64,000 nt of DNA from Gigantopelta aegis (GCF_016097555.1 NC_054702.1:71221128-71285127), one strand, 5' to 3'; positions 22,821 to 45,968 are shown, counted from the first letter of the stretch. Notes: a model not told the origin generated them from the sequence alone. Numbers and translations are program-made.

Positions 22821-24179
22821 ATGGATACTACTAAATTAAAAACAACAGATGGGGCCCTGAAAAGGGTCCACACCGATGTTTCGGACTCCTCATCTTTTGA
22901 TGAAGAGTCCATGACTGCCTCAAAATCAATTACGAAGAAATCACGTGTGATCTCTTCAAATTGGCCAAGGTTCCTCGTCATCAGTTCCACTGATGATAGG
23001 GCCTTGAAAAAATTGTCACCTTTTGCAATTCAAAAGGGGCTCGTCGGTCTAGTCGGGGAGCCAAAAAATGTTACAAAAATTAAAAACGGATCGCTGTTGG
23101 TTGAATGTTCGACAGAAAAGCATTCTAAATGTCTTCTCAAGTCGACTATTCTAGCCAACATTCGCATCATCGTACTGCCACACACTTCTCTCAACTCCTC
23201 GAAGGGAGTTATCAGATGCCGAGATTTGGAAGGTGTTAGTGATGAGGAAATCTGTGACAATCTTACTTCACAAGATGTCACAGTCGTCAGGAGAATAAAG
23301 GTTCGGAGGAACAACGAATTGGTTCCAACGAATACCTTTATTCTAACATTCAGTACTCCTACCCTTCCACATTCGATTAAGGCTGGATACCTCAACATTC
23401 CTGTTGAGCCTTTCATTCATAATCCACTTCGATGCTTCAAATGCCAGAAATATGGCCATGGTCAAAATACCTGTCGAGGCAAACTGACATGTGCTCGTTG
23501 CGGTCAGTTTGACCACGACAGTAAAACTTGCAAAAAAGACCTTGTATGTACAAACTGCAAGGGAGATCATTTCGCGTACTCGAGAGAGTGCCCGATGTGG
23601 AAAAAGGAAAAGAAGGTTCAGGAGGTTAGGGTTGAGAAACATCTAACCTTTGCTAATGCCAGAAAACTGGTGGAGAGATTTCAACCTGCTAGAGTAGCAG
23701 CATCATATGCTGTTGCTGCTGCAGTGAAGGTCTCCAGCAGAAGTATTTAAGTCAATACAGACTTGACGTGGCAATGCGATGATGCAAAGTACAAAAAACT
23801 ATCCGATGTTGTAAACGTGGAGAAGAAAACTGCAAAAGCTGCTCAGCAGCAGAAGGAGGCAGCTCAGAAAAAGAAGCAAGCTCCTGCCAATGCTACCTGC
23901 TCCACACAGGTGTCCTTGGACACAAACAAATCATCAGTTGGGTTGTGTACTGGGATGCCAGTTCCCAGCCTACCCAAGTTAAAAAGCAAACCAGCGAAGA
24001 AGGATCACACCTCTGGGCGGCTTAAAAAAGCCGAACAGAACTTAACAACAAGTAATATGTTTCAGGCTCTGGATGATGGAGGTGATGAGATGGAAGTCTC
24101 ATCACTTGATTATCCAGGAACAAAACGACCACCACCAAAGCCAAAGATAACTCCCATACTTCCTCCCGATGGCGAATAA
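22821..24179 (+). CDS. LINE ORF1, gag-like nucleic-acid-binding protein (one stop)
   Basis: The likely start is the ATG at 22821 (MDTTKLKTTDG); an in-frame ATG lies further upstream at 22728. The first half is a charged domain ('PRFLVISSTDDRALKKLSPF') resembling the RNA-recognition-like region of I-type ORF1. Zinc knuckles follow: CFKCQKYGHGQNTC, CARCGQFDHDSKTC and a CTNCKGDHFAYSREC type. An in-frame TAA at 23748-23750 interrupts the frame; the same frame then continues with a Lys/Ala/Gln-rich and Pro-rich C-terminus to the TAA at 24177-24179. The last 11 bases overlap the start of ORF2 (ATGGCGAATAA), so ORF2 is presumably translated by reinitiation. Confidence 0.85.
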
Positions 24180-27100
24180 AGTCATCCAGTGGAACTGTCG
24201 TGGGCTTAGGCCCAATTTTGTTGAATTAAGTCTACTAATTCAAAAATATAATCCTATTGCGGTATGTCTTCAGGAGACTTTCCTGAAGGACACTGACAAT
24301 ATTAATATTAGAGGGTTTAACCTCTATCACAAGTTTCAGGAAACTGATAACAGAGCTGGGGGTGTTTCCATTTTAGTAAATGAAAATATCCCTCAGAGTG
24401 TAATTACATTAAATACTAATTTGCAAGCTGTGGCTGTAAAGGTCACAGCCCATAAAACTATAACTTTATGCTCTCTCTATTTGCCGCCTCGTAATAATTT
24501 CAACTTCAATCCCAAAGATCTTCAAGATCTCTTCGACCAACTCCCTAGCCCTTTTGTGGTTATGGGAGATTTCAATGGTCACCACACTTTGTGGGGATGC
24601 GAGGATGTAAATACTCGAGGCAAACAATTAGAAGACTTAATTCTCAAAAATGACTTAATTATATTCAACGATAAAAGTCGAACTTATTTTCACGCTGCAA
24701 GTGGCTCTTTCACTTCAAATGATCTAACTTTATGTAGTCCATCACTGTTTCTGGATTTCTCCTGGAAAGTCGGTCCAGACCCCTGTGGCAGTGACCACTT
24801 TCCGATTTTTTTGGAGAATGATGGACCACCATCACTTGAAAGAGTTCAAAGATGGAAGTTATGGAGGGCTGACTGGGATCAGTTTCAGCATCTATGCAGC
24901 ACTCGTCTGCAACAATCTGCCATTGACGATGCTGACGATCTCATGTCCTCTTTTACTTCCATTTTGAAAGAAATTGCAGAAGAAACTATTCCCAAGACTT
25001 CGGCAGTGCCGAAACGTTTCACTAAACCATGGTTCAATGAATCATGCAAAGATGCTATTATTAAGGAACGAAACAGGCACATTGAGAGGTTTAAACGGGA
25101 ACCCACCTGGGACAACCTCTCTGCCTATCGTATTGCTAAGGCAAAGACCCGCAGCGAGATCAGACAAAGTAAGAAAACATCTTGGAGAAAATATGTCTCC
25201 AAGTTGAATTCCCAAACCTCTGTGAAATCTGTGTGGAATAGGATCCGTAAAATCAAGGGAAAAGAATCCAGTAGTACTGTCCATCATTTGTCTGTCAATG
25301 ACACAAACGTCACATCTCAACGTGACATCGCCAATGCACTGGCAGACAACTTTTCTCATAACTCCTCTTCTGCTTTCAGCTCAGATGCTTTTACATCTGT
25401 CCGTACTAAAGCTGAAAAGCAACCTATTAATTTTTCATCTGAGAATGCTGAAGTATACAACAGACCCTTCTCTTCGGAGGAGTTGCAGGATGCTCTTCGA
25501 AAAGCCCATGATACTTCGGTGGGACCAGATGAAATACATTACCAACTAATAAAACACTTACCCAAATCTTCTCTTTTAGTTCTTTTGAACATCTTTAATA
25601 AAATCTGGTGACTTTCCTTCTGATTGGAGGAAGGCTATTATAATTCCTACTCCAAAGCCTGGCAAGGATCCTACTGACCCTACCAGTTACCGCCCCATCG
25701 CTCTCACAAGCTGCATCTGCAAAACTATGGAACGAATGATCAATCGTAGACTTGTCTGGTTTCTCGAGTCCCACAAATTGCTTACTAACGTGCAATGTGG
25801 GTTCAGGTCCAGTCGAGGTACGGTTGATCATCTCGTTCGTTTTGAAACGTTTTGTCGCGAGGCCTTCGTCAATAATCAACACCTGGTTTCAGTGTTCTTT
25901 GATTTGGAAAAGGCCTACGATACCACATGGAAGTATGGGATTTTAAAAGACCTCCATGGCATGGGCCTAAGAGGTCTTCTTCCAAATTTTATTTCTAACT
26001 TTTTAAAAGATAGAATTTTTAAAGTGCGAGTGGGATCCACGTTTTCAGATTCCCACTCACAAGACATGGGGGGGGGGGGGGGGGGGTGCCCCAAGGTAGC
26101 ATCCTGTCGGTTACCCTATTCTTAATTAAAATTAACAGCATCGCCCAGTGTTTAAAACCTGGTGTCGATTGCTCACTATACGTTGACGATTTTCAGATTT
26201 GTTACAGGTCGTCCAATATGAGTATCATTGAGCGTCAGTTGCAGCTTTGTTTGAATAAGCTTCAACAATGGACAACTGACAATGGCTTTCGATTCTCAAA
26301 GTCAAAAACGGTCTGTATGCACTTCTGCCAGAAAAGAGGTCACCACCTAGACCCTCAGCTGTTTCTGGACAAAAGCCCGATTCCCGTGGTCGAGGAGACC
26401 AAATTTCTGGGAATTATATTTGACAGGAAGGTATCTTTCATACCTCATTTAAAATATGTTAAAAAGAAAGGGCTAAAGGCCCTAAATATTCTCAAAGTTA
26501 TTGCCAGCACAGAGTGGGGAGCAGAGCGTAAGGTTATGCTCCGACTGTATCGATCTTTGATTAGATCTAAACTAGATTACGGCTCTATTGTGTATGGGTC
26601 GGCACGCAAGACTTACTTGCAGATGCTTGATCCCATACACAACCAGGGACTTAGGCTTTGTCTTGGTGCTTTCAGAACATCTCCTGTGGAAAGTTTGTAC
26701 GTCGATGCACACGAACCTAGTTTGGGTGCTAGACGTGCAAAGTTGTCTCTGCAGTATGCTACCAAGATAAAGTCAATGCCAAAACACCCCACCCATAACG
26801 CTATCTTTGACAACCGATTTATGAAGTTGTTTGATGTGAAGCCAAATGCAATCTGCACATTTGGTCTTCGCATTAGGCAGCTTTTATCTGCTTCCAACAT
26901 TGATCTTTCAGACATTTTGGAAACACCTTCATATTTTGTTTTGCCACCTTGGTGCATAAAACCACCTAAAATTGTGTTGAATCTCGTGCATCTGAAGAAA
27001 GATCGCACGGATCCAATTATTTATAACCAATATTTTATGGAAATAAAAGAAAAATACTGTGACTACATCCCTATTTACACGGATGGGTCACGGGATGGGA

Positions 27101-27820
27101 ATTCTGTGGCTTGTGCCACAGTTTTTCCATCAGACAAAATAATCTCTATGAGATTGCCTGATTTGGCATCTATATTTAGTGCCGAAACTTGGGCAATTAT
27201 TACAGCCCTAGAGAAAATCAAAACCTCTAGCTCCTCTAAATTTATAATCCATACCGACTCACGTTCGTGTCTCCAGTCTTTACAATATATGAAGCTGAAA
27301 CATCCCTTAATTGGGATGCTGTTGGGTACCCAGCCATGTTGGCATTAGAGGCAATGAAAAGGCAGATTGTGCTGCCAAGTCTGCTTTGACTTTGCCATGT
27401 GCCAATACTGGTATTCCCTATAGTGATCTCAAACATCACGTAAATAATTATATCTTTTCTACTTGGCAAGATGATTGGAACAGTGCGGTCGCGAACAAGC
27501 TTCATTCTGTTAAGCCAGTCCTGAGAGTGGCAGTCCTCCTATAGGCGGTGCAGAAGGGATGAAATAGTTTTGTGTCGTGCTCGCATCGGACATACTTACA
27601 TTACCCATTCATTTATTCTCAAGAAGGATCCCCCACCTCAGTGTGAGCATTGTCAGTGTACCATATTTTGGTGGAGTGTAATCATCTGATCCAGACTAGA
27701 AACGATATATTCGAAGCAAGGGATGTGGTGGAATCCTTTAGATTCCACCCTGAACTTGTACTAAAGTTTTTAAAAGAAACTGGATTTTATTCCAAATTTA
27801 TATTTACTTTTGTGTAATAT
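24169..27820 (+). pseudogene. LINE ORF2: APE endonuclease, RT, RNase H (frameshifted)
   Basis: Endonuclease motifs: QWNCRGLRPN, CLQETF, MGDFNGHHTLWG, SDHFP. Reverse transcriptase: SYRPIALTSCICKTMERMI, FDLEKAYDTTW, a PQGSIL block and LYVDDF (catalytic Asp pair at about 26183-26190). RNase H: IYTDGSRDG, AETWAIITAL, HTDSRS and CWVPSHVGIRGNEKAD. A C-terminal CEHC knuckle follows near 27640. The frame is broken near 25608 (after IFNKIW), at the poly(G) run 26068-26086, near 27310 (RNase H, with some sequence lost), and again near 27540. ORF2 is therefore not translatable as one protein. Confidence 0.9.
26068..26086 (+). repeat. 19-nt poly(G) run inside the LINE reverse transcriptase
   Basis: The G run sits exactly before CCCCAAGGTAGCATC (PQGSI), where the family has a Gly-rich 'GVPQGS' motif. 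It changes the reading frame. Confidence 0.9.
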
Positions 27821-28051
27821 TTGATTTGTAACATGAATTTTACCTTTATAACAAATGTGATATGTATTATTTTGTACAGCTCTTTACACCGTCTTTGACT
27901 TAACATTTCAAATTTCATGTACCACTACACAGCTCTATACACTGTTTTTAACCTAACCTTTTATTTTTACCATTGTATGACACCCAATAGCCGATGTATT
28001 ATTTGTGCTGGGGTGTCGTTAAACATCCATTCAATTCAGTATAAGCATACG

Positions 28052-31000
28052 AGACGGTGGAAGAGTCAGAGGGTCAACTGCAAAAACGATGGACATGTTC
28101 GGACAAAATGAGCTAGCCTGAAAATGTTTTACTGTGTATTTCCATCATTCTACTCACTATATTAGTTGTAATCCATGTAAAAATGCTTAGTCATTTGTTT
28201 GGAACTCTAGTAGTTTTGTAGTGATGCCAATATTGTTAATTAGATTCAGGGATTTTTTTTTAATAATATGGGTAAACATTTGTCTCCCCACACAAGAATG
28301 GAAGCCCATATGCCTATGAGTCTGTGCATCTGTCGGGCTGGGAGGGGGGGGGGGGGGGGGGGGGGGGGAGGAGGAGGAGAGAGGCCATGTAGGTGGATAT
28401 ATATTAACAAAATGAGAAGCACTTTTGATGAAGGATTAAAAAACGACAAGTCTAACCAACATCAATCATACATAGTACATTTAATGCATATATACAATAT
28501 ACACCAGCCTGACGAAATACATATAATACACGTATAAACTCTTCTGAATATATTAATCACAACTATCTTTACATTGTATTATCAACTGTCTGCTTTGCTT
28601 GGAGGATGCCAATGGATGTCTATGGACACATTTAATTCTGGATATCTTGCACATAAGAACCAATTTGTTCTCATTGTAGTAGACCTATACAAAACAGTTG
28701 AAACAGACATTAAGCAATTACAAACATCACAAGAATATTTTTTTTCAAAAAAAGGAATTCATTCATTATTCATTTTCAAAATGAACATGTGTAAAGCAAT
28801 CTTGTAGTTCATGCTTAACAGCAGTGAACATGCATAGCCACTTTTGAAAAATATAACAAAGAAAGAAGGCTATGATATTTATACACAAATATGTATTTGG
28901 TTTTGTACACAATGTATATACTTGTACAAGTCAACTAGTAAAACGATTTATATATGGTGCATTAGTCCATTATTGACCACATTCATATTGTTACAGTTGA
29001 TTAAGTAATTAGTATCTTTGTAAGTTTATATTCTTTGAAATCATTTGAATCATCCACTAGATTTAAAATGAATAAACAGAAATATCTACATAGTCAAATT
29101 CAACTAATGTGGCATATCAAATATAGAAACTAAAATGGCAAAACCATTATGGCTCACATAACATATGCTGAATTGTGAAAACATAAATCAACTGCTACAT
29201 AGAATTTTAAAAAGTATGTAGTAACACATTCCGTAAGGCACACATTCCACTTGTCCATAATCTGCATGTGTATATGTACAAGTAATCCACAATGTGTATC
29301 AATCAATTTCTATGCAAATCATTTGAGCAGATTCCATTTATGCATCCAGATTATGGACTGATGGAATTAGCACCTATCCCCTTTTTTCAGAGCATTTGAA
29401 CCAAACCAGGAGTGACTTCAACCAAAGGTTGACAAAATCAGATGCCAGACGGAAATAGTCATTCTACAGTAAACCAAAAAGGAAGCACTCAAGAAGGAAA
29501 TCCAAATATTTTTGGAGATACTGAGACATCATTTCAACGTGACTAGGCCTTGTTTTTGAAAATCAAACATTCTATTCTAAAACTGTTCTATGACTGAGAT
29601 AACGGTTTGAACAAAAACAGTCAGTCTATGTGATACCAGCATTTTTCTTGTTCTCTCTAGGCTTAATTATTGTAATATCTGTAAAATAAAGCTGCTGGGG
29701 TGTCATTAAAAATTCCTTTGCAGGCCAGTAGGAACAACTTCTGGAGTGGGGACACAATCTCTAGTGGGAGAATTGTTTTTAGTCTTTATTTATATAGAGT
29801 AGGACCAGTTTCTATGGGCCTGGGTTTTTTGGTGAAAATTAGGGTGATAATGTGTGAAAAAAAGATGATGAATATGTGCTGATAATGGCTTGATGTAGGA
29901 GACACATAGACTAGAACTGTCCATAGCTACTGTTAAGTTCATCCATGCATAATGGAATATGCAAATAAAAAGTTTGTCAAACTCAAAAATACAAAATATA
30001 TTAATAATAGTGAACTTAAATAAGTTATCTTTGATTTATAAAAATCTTTAAATTATTCCACTTCAAAAGTTTTAGATCAAGTCAAGAAATATACCAAACA
30101 TCTGATATTTCAATATGCAACACAAATATACATATATCCTGTACAGTAAACATTCCTATTTCTCTAAATTGTGGCAAGAGAAAACAAGACAATATTATAC
30201 AACACTAAATTGTCTCCAAAACTGGCACATTTTGATCCTAGACTTTCCACTTAGGGCCTGAAGTGGAGGTGGGATAAACTGAGGATATGTAACATCAACC
30301 TTTGACATTTATGAGTATAACAAAATTATATACAACATTATGGGCACTTCTTCCCTATTCATGAACTTTGTCAGCTAATTTATTACCATGAGGACAGACT
30401 TAAAAAGTCCAAACCACACATTTTAGTTTAGACACTGTTAGTCTAAATTTAGGTCTGTGTATAACACATTGACCTTCAATTTGAATAGAAATCTACTGTA
30501 CTGTTAATAAAGATTTTAATTATTTGTCTATTTTGTGACTCCATAAGCAGTTTTGGCTCCTAATATCATAAACATCAGTTATTGATATAGGAGTACGGGC
30601 TCCCATTTCTGTATGTGGGCAGGCTGGTTTTTGCCCAAATTAAACGAAAATGCATTACTACCAAACAGCTATATAGGGTTGAAAAACAAATCACTATGCA
30701 TTTTTACATGAATTACAACAATTTTGTGGGTAGAATTATGAAAATACATGGTAAAAAGGTCTCAGGTTAGCACATTTTGTCTGAATATCTGTGTAATTTT
30801 TGCCCAAATTCGAGGTTTTGTTCCAGCACTATGCTTATGGTTACTGACCTGTGAATACAAACAATTCAAAATTCCAAGAGATGAATAGAAATGGTAAAAC
30901 TTCCAAACAAGAATACCACTATAGTTCCATCAAAGTTATCACAAAACAAGATGGCAAATCAGTGCTAAAACTTTTACAAACAGCAATAAGTACATGACAC

Positions 31001-34000
31001 TTGTTCTATCCCAATAATGCAGTAGATAACTGCTTTTGATTGTGAAAAGTAACTTATCTGAAGCATAGAAATATATTCTCGTTTTGTTTTTTCACAACTA
31101 CATTTGTACAACATTAATTTGACTTGCATTATTTTTAATAACACCATATGAGAGAGAAAGAGAGAGAGAGAAAGATGGAGAGAGAATAAAATAAAACTCA
31201 GTATGAATGATCCTTACAACAGTTTAGTGAAACCAAATAAATAAAATCATAATCATGCACCCTGTCAAAATTAATCATGATGCCAGTGTATAATACAGTT
31301 TGCACCTTGGGGCAACATATTCAACAACAGGGTATATAATATTAGTGTTATACTACCACCAAAATAACATTCCACAACAAAATAACAGGAAAAGAACTGC
31401 ATGAAAGGATTGTCAAGTAATACACAGAAATAAACTGCTGCACCAAATCAAAAAATTAAATCCACCAAGAAAATAGCATAATACATTGAATCAACTGACA
31501 TGTTTTATCTTTTGGTTTTGCTGAAAGAAAATAGTGGATTCTGTCTGACCCAAATTCAGGTTGAATTTTGCAAAGTAACATTTGTAGGCCTGAATCAAAA
31601 TGTTCTTATTGGTCTTTTCACTAAAATATCCCTTCCACAAAATGTATATCCAGTTAATAAATCTCACTGTCATCACCAAGTACATAAGCATTCTGAGTAT
31701 GTTGCCAAAGCAATATATATCACCTACTGCAGTGTTTGAGATTAAAAAATTTGGGCAGTATCCCAGATGGATACTAACATTTACAAATCTGGTATCCCAC
31801 CTGAGAATTTAATATCTCACTTAAATGAAATTCATAAATTACATCGTAACAAACTTGGACGACACTGTTCTCGTTCCCAGTCTATTGCTACATTGCTATT
31901 GATCCAGTGCAGCTCTAAAATTCACCAGTAAATGACAACTTTCATTGATTTTGCGAAAAAAAAAAAACGCAGGATTAAAAAAAAAAAACCTCAGCATTAT
32001 ATTGTATCCTGGTGGGATACTGGGTTATTGAAGTCTGGTATCCGAACTTAAATTCTGGTATCCCCGGGATATCGGGATACTGTTAATCTCGAACACTGAC
32101 CTACTGGGCCCAACACATTGTCATATCTTATAAGTTAAGGGACATAACTCTGTCAAAAATAGGCAAATCCCAATGAGTCTGTAACTCGACACAATAAAGC
32201 TACATTTCAGCTCTCAGTCTTAAGGTATTGTGGAAAAAAAAACAGTCTGGAAAAATACATTGGACAGATGAATGGGCAGACAGACAAAGAGACTAGACCA
32301 GTAGGAGACTAATAGCAACACATGATATTGATGTGAGCTTTAAAAACAATGTGTTGTGTGCTATAGCCCACTAACCAATCTCATATTCCAGACCAAGTAA
32401 TGTTTCTGAGACTGTCTGGAGTCTCATGGGTATTTGTCTGAATGTCATGTCACATATCTTATCCACATATTATGGGTGGTGTCTATGATAAATTTGCAGG
32501 TGGCACTAACAGGTGTCAAAGATATGGTTCATCTGTTGTGATGAAGAATATAAAATGTTTGTCGCCACATACATTGGTTCAAATGCTGTAATCAGTGTCA
32601 ACAGAGAAACAGGGAAATTTGTGTTATGGACTGTCCTAGGCCTACATGTACATATTAATTTTGTTTGTTTGTATATGTAATTATTTCTAACAATACATAA
32701 TAATAAATAGATTATATATATATATATATTCTTTACAACTATCTAGTTACATGATGAATACTACAGAAAATAGGATGGTACTTTCAAAGGTGTTCAAAAA
32801 TAAATCTATCGTAACTGTTTTCCAACACAAGCAGAAGAAATAAACGGCTGGATCCTTATTACCATATTAATTAATTCAAGAAAAAGTGACTGAAAGAAAA
32901 ATTACCATTCAGTCATTACATAACTTGTTGAACTAGTTCTATGCATATGAAATTATTCGTGTTGTGAAGCCACTGCAATTTGTCATAAATGTTATACATA
33001 TTTGAAATCTTAGTCCAACATGGTTCCTTCATTTGTTTCCTTTACAAAATATTAACTAAAATGGAAGTATGGAATATGACATATTAAGTTGTAAAAAGTT
33101 CTCTCACAACTCATTGAATTATTATTAGATGTAATAACATTTACATTAGCTAGTATTTGCCCTTTTCAAAGCAAGTTTGTCTATGAGTAAATTTAGCACA
33201 ATGCGTCACAAATGGAACAGTAGAGGCCAATCAGTTCAATTTGAAATCATAAAAAAGTCCATGGTTTGAAAACTGTTCAATAATAATGACAATAAGCAAA
33301 AAACAAACAAGAGTGCAGTGTCACACAATCACACCAAGAGTTTTCAAATTAGTATCTGATAGAGAAAGATGATAATTTACACTAAAATATATTGAGTGCA
33401 CGTACAAGTCAGCCTAGTTTATCACATAAACATCAGCCTAGTTTATCATGGGATGAGTCAAAGAAATCTGAAATGTTGATGTATCACAAGAGCAGCCACT
33501 TTCTTTTTTTATATGACTTCTAGTACAAATAAAATGTCTGATCCAGCTAAAATAGTGAGCAACGGAAAAAATATATTTTTGGTATATAGTTAGAAATTTA
33601 GATGTTTAATAAACAATCTTCTAATAAGGTTTGTCGTATAACCTAAGCATGTGCAGGTGACTCATTATTTACTTTTACCTATAGTTGATCTAGCATTTGA
33701 AGCTCTCTGATTTCAGACTTGCAAGATGTAGAACACATGGATTTCTATTTAGTAAAATGGTTCTAATTGTCTCTTTGTTTTCTGAACGTATCTTGTTGAA
33801 ATAGTTCCATATGTCATTGGCAGGTAATAAACTGTTATGCAAAATACACACTTTGTACTAATTACCCCATCGCTGATTGCAAATTCATTGATCTGAAACG
33901 CTGACTTTTGTAGAATAATGCATAAGATGTACACATATATAACCTCAGGCCTTTGAAAAGTGCCAGAAAGCTAACTTTATCGACCCATGCTTAAACAAGT

Positions 34001-34434
34001 CTAAATTTGACATAACCCATTTTACATTCATTCATAAACGTAGAACATCATTTACATAACTAACAGTTTATGCAAAATGAAATAGGTTACCTGTTTTTGT
34101 TGGCATAAGTTGATAACATAAATGGCTGATGCAAACTTTTCTCAAAGTCCTCAACTCCATGTTATATAGTTACTGCAAGTTGTAATATACAGTGCAATAA
34201 CATCATATCACTACCTACCAAAGTCTTCATTTCACAATCAAAAAAATAAAATAATAGTAACAACTTGAGCTCTACCATCCTAGTAAGGAATTAAATGCAC
34301 CAACAAAGGTTCCAATCCATGAATTAATATTGTTTTTATCAAGTCTGCTACATCAGTGTTAGCTTTACTGATCACAAGAAGCAGTCACTATCATGTCATC
34401 TTTGTTCTACCAGAGAGCAGACAGGTGCCATTAT
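28052..34434 (-). other. Non-coding region, possible TFG 3' UTR and downstream flank
   Basis: About 6.4 kb of AT-rich sequence with no supported coding frame. It lies directly downstream of the TFG stop on the minus strand, so part is probably its 3' UTR; the poly(A) site could not be fixed. It includes a 25-nt poly(G) at 28344-28368 followed by GGA repeats, a GTGTCATTAAA LINE-tail-like word at 29698, a GA-rich patch at 31150-31188 and the hAT element at 31730-32098. Confidence 0.4.
31730..32098. mobile_element. Non-autonomous hAT element, 8-bp target duplication
   Basis: The ends are CAGTGTTTGAGATTAA and TTAATCTCGAACACTG, flanked by perfect 8-bp ACCTACTG duplications (31722-31729 and 32099-32106). 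Internal words GGGCAGTATCCCAGATGGAT and GGTATCCC repeat near both ends. Length 369 bp, no transposase. CAGTG...CACTG ends with 8-bp duplications are diagnostic of hAT. A one-ended copy lies at 44728-44800. Confidence 0.9.
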
Positions 34435-44048
<9,614 letters not shown>

Positions 44049-44727
44049 GTTGACTTTGTATACCAAACACCTAAAGATACAAAATTATACACCATTTAAA
44101 TAAATGTAGTATGTATACAGTATAGGAATGATAAAAGTAACACAATTAAAACATGGATTTTACACACAATCATTATGTGTTCTTTATATGCTGGTGTCTT
44201 TAAAACAAACAAAAACCTGTGAACAGTCTCTAATCCTCATCTGAATAATGCAAAATACAAAATTAACTACACTTTTAATAAACTTGTGTACTAATAAGCA
44301 TATGTTGTTAAAAGATTAACGGTTTGTCTCAAAAAGTGCTATTAAAAAAACATTTGATTCACAGTAGAGCATTAGCGGCTTAGCAATAGACTGGGAACCG
44401 CTAAGTCACTACTGTTTTTGTTGGATGTTTCCTCCCTTCAAATTTTATTTGAGATATTGATTCCACATCTGCAGAAAATTGATACAGGCAGGTTATCGTT
44501 AGTAATGTCAGAAATGCTTACAGATTACTGTTAAATAATAAATATTAATTTATGTCAGTATTACTAAAAAATAGATGCAGAAAATCTTTTTGCCGATTCG
44601 GTTTCATTGCGAATTTGACGAATTCTGCGATTTCAATTGCAACGTAGCAATAGACTGGGAACAAAAACAGTGTTGTCCAAGTTTGCTACAATGTTATTTA
44701 TGAATTTCATTTAAGTCACATGTATAT

Positions 44728-44800
44728 AAGTGGGATACCAGATTTTGAAATGTTAGTATCCAACTGGGACTCTGCCTAAATTTTTTAATTTTGAACACTG
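44728..44800. mobile_element. One end of the 31730-32098 hAT family
   Basis: Reverse complement reads CAGTGTTCAAAATTAAAAAA, then GGCAGAGTCCCAGTTGGATA and CTGGTATCCCACTT, matching the left 75 bp of the intact copy. The other end is absent. Confidence 0.75.
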
Positions 44801-45387
44801 AATGATGGTGATGGAAGTGACTGCTTTCGACCTCAAGCCTGGAGCAACACTCAGTTACACTGTCACGAGTCAGATGTAAAAGAAAGAATTTTTTTTTTTT
44901 ACTTTTAATTGGCGAGATGGGGTGAGGGGTGGGGTGGACACAACACGGGCGTCTTGTGAAAAGATTTAAAACAGGGGATGGAGGGGAGCAGATATGAAGT
45001 CTTGCACCTCCAACTATGAATCATGAATCGCTGTGATCAATCACCGATCTGCGATCATTCAATGACACCGACAGCGGAAGTTGATGAATGAGTCCAATGA
45101 CGCATACATAAGTTACAAGTTATTGTAAAGCAAAACAACAGTTAACTCTCATTTCTTTTTGACTAGCAACACATAGGTCTATCCATCTATCAACAAGTGA
45201 AAAATGGTTGGCATACTTTTAACCGGTAGACTATGACAGCAACAATCACAAGAGATTTAATACGAAGATGTGGCAAGACTTTTCTAACATTAATAATTAT
45301 CTCCCTTTACAGTATATCGTTACAGATCTGAATCGGTTTTTCTGGAACTGATTTCAAACCAGTAATTGATAAGATTAGAATAAGAAG

Positions 45388-45680
45388 TTTGTTTTGTTTA
45401 ATAACACTACTAGAGCACATTGATTAATTAATCATCGGCTATTGGATGTTAAATAGTTGGTAATTCTGACACGTAGTCATCAGAAGAAACCCACTGCATT
45501 TTATTAGTTTTCCTAATGCAGCAAGGGATCTTTTATATTCATAATTCACTTTCCCACACAGGAAAGCACACACCACGGCCTTTGACCAGTTGTGGTGCAC
45601 TGGTTGTAACGAGAAAAACCCAATCAGGTGAATGGACCCACCGAGGTTGTTTGACCTTGCGACACTAGCACCTCAGGCGA
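45388..45680 (-). mobile_element. tRNA-derived SINE, subtype with AGTGCTCGC head
   Basis: Reverse complement contains the tail words CATCCAATAGCCGATGATTA-like and GTGTTATTAAACAAAACAAA, the body CACAACTGGTCAAAGGCCGT and a head 'CCTGAGGTGCTAGTGTCGCA'. Same subtype as 50475-50788. Confidence 0.8.
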
Positions 45681-45699
45681 ACATTAAAATAAAGTAAAA

Positions 45700-45968
45700 C
45701 AGTTTTGTTTTGTTTAACGACACCATTGATTCATCGGATGTCAAACATTTGGTAGCCTAATTATGACACATACTCTTAGAGAGGAAACCCTCTACATTTT
45801 TTTCCATTAGTAGCAAAATATATTTTATATGCACCATCCCACAGACGGGATAGCACATACCACGGCCTTTGATATACCAACTGTGCACTGGCTGAATGAG
45901 TAATAGCCAAATGGTCCCACCGACGGGGATCGATCCTAGACCGACTGCTCATCAGGCTACGTCTCACC
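45700..45968 (-). mobile_element. tRNA-derived SINE, subtype with GACGTAGCC head
   Basis: Reverse complement: head GTGAGACGTAGCCTGATGAG, B-box region CTAGGATCGATCCCCGTCGG, body ATATCAAAGGCCGTGGTATG, tail GGTGTCGTTAAACAAAACAA. It lies about 20 bp from the previous SINE in the same orientation. Confidence 0.82.

Larger units (their letters stand above)
22307..28037 (+). mobile_element. Full-length non-LTR retrotransposon, I/Nimb-like
   Basis: The element is 5731 bp and is bounded by a perfect 14-bp target duplication AGTATAAGCATACG (22293-22306 and 28038-28051), so both ends are known. Order: 5' UTR with a short hairpin (CCCCTGC...GCAGGGG), ORF1 (gag-like with CCHC knuckles), ORF2 (endonuclease, reverse transcriptase, RNase H, C-terminal zinc-knuckle region), 3' UTR, and a tail with CAATAGCCGATGTA, GTGTCGTTAAACATCCATTC. 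It has no poly(A) tail; the end is CATTCAATTC, suggesting a (CATT)n-type end. An RNase H domain plus an APE endonuclease places it in the I group (I/Nimb-type). It is damaged in both ORFs but near full length, so it is a fairly recent insertion. Confidence 0.93.

Noticed and set aside
22709-23642. Several minus-strand ORFs of 90-130 codons
   Set aside because: Shadows of LINE ORF1; no protein family resemblance.
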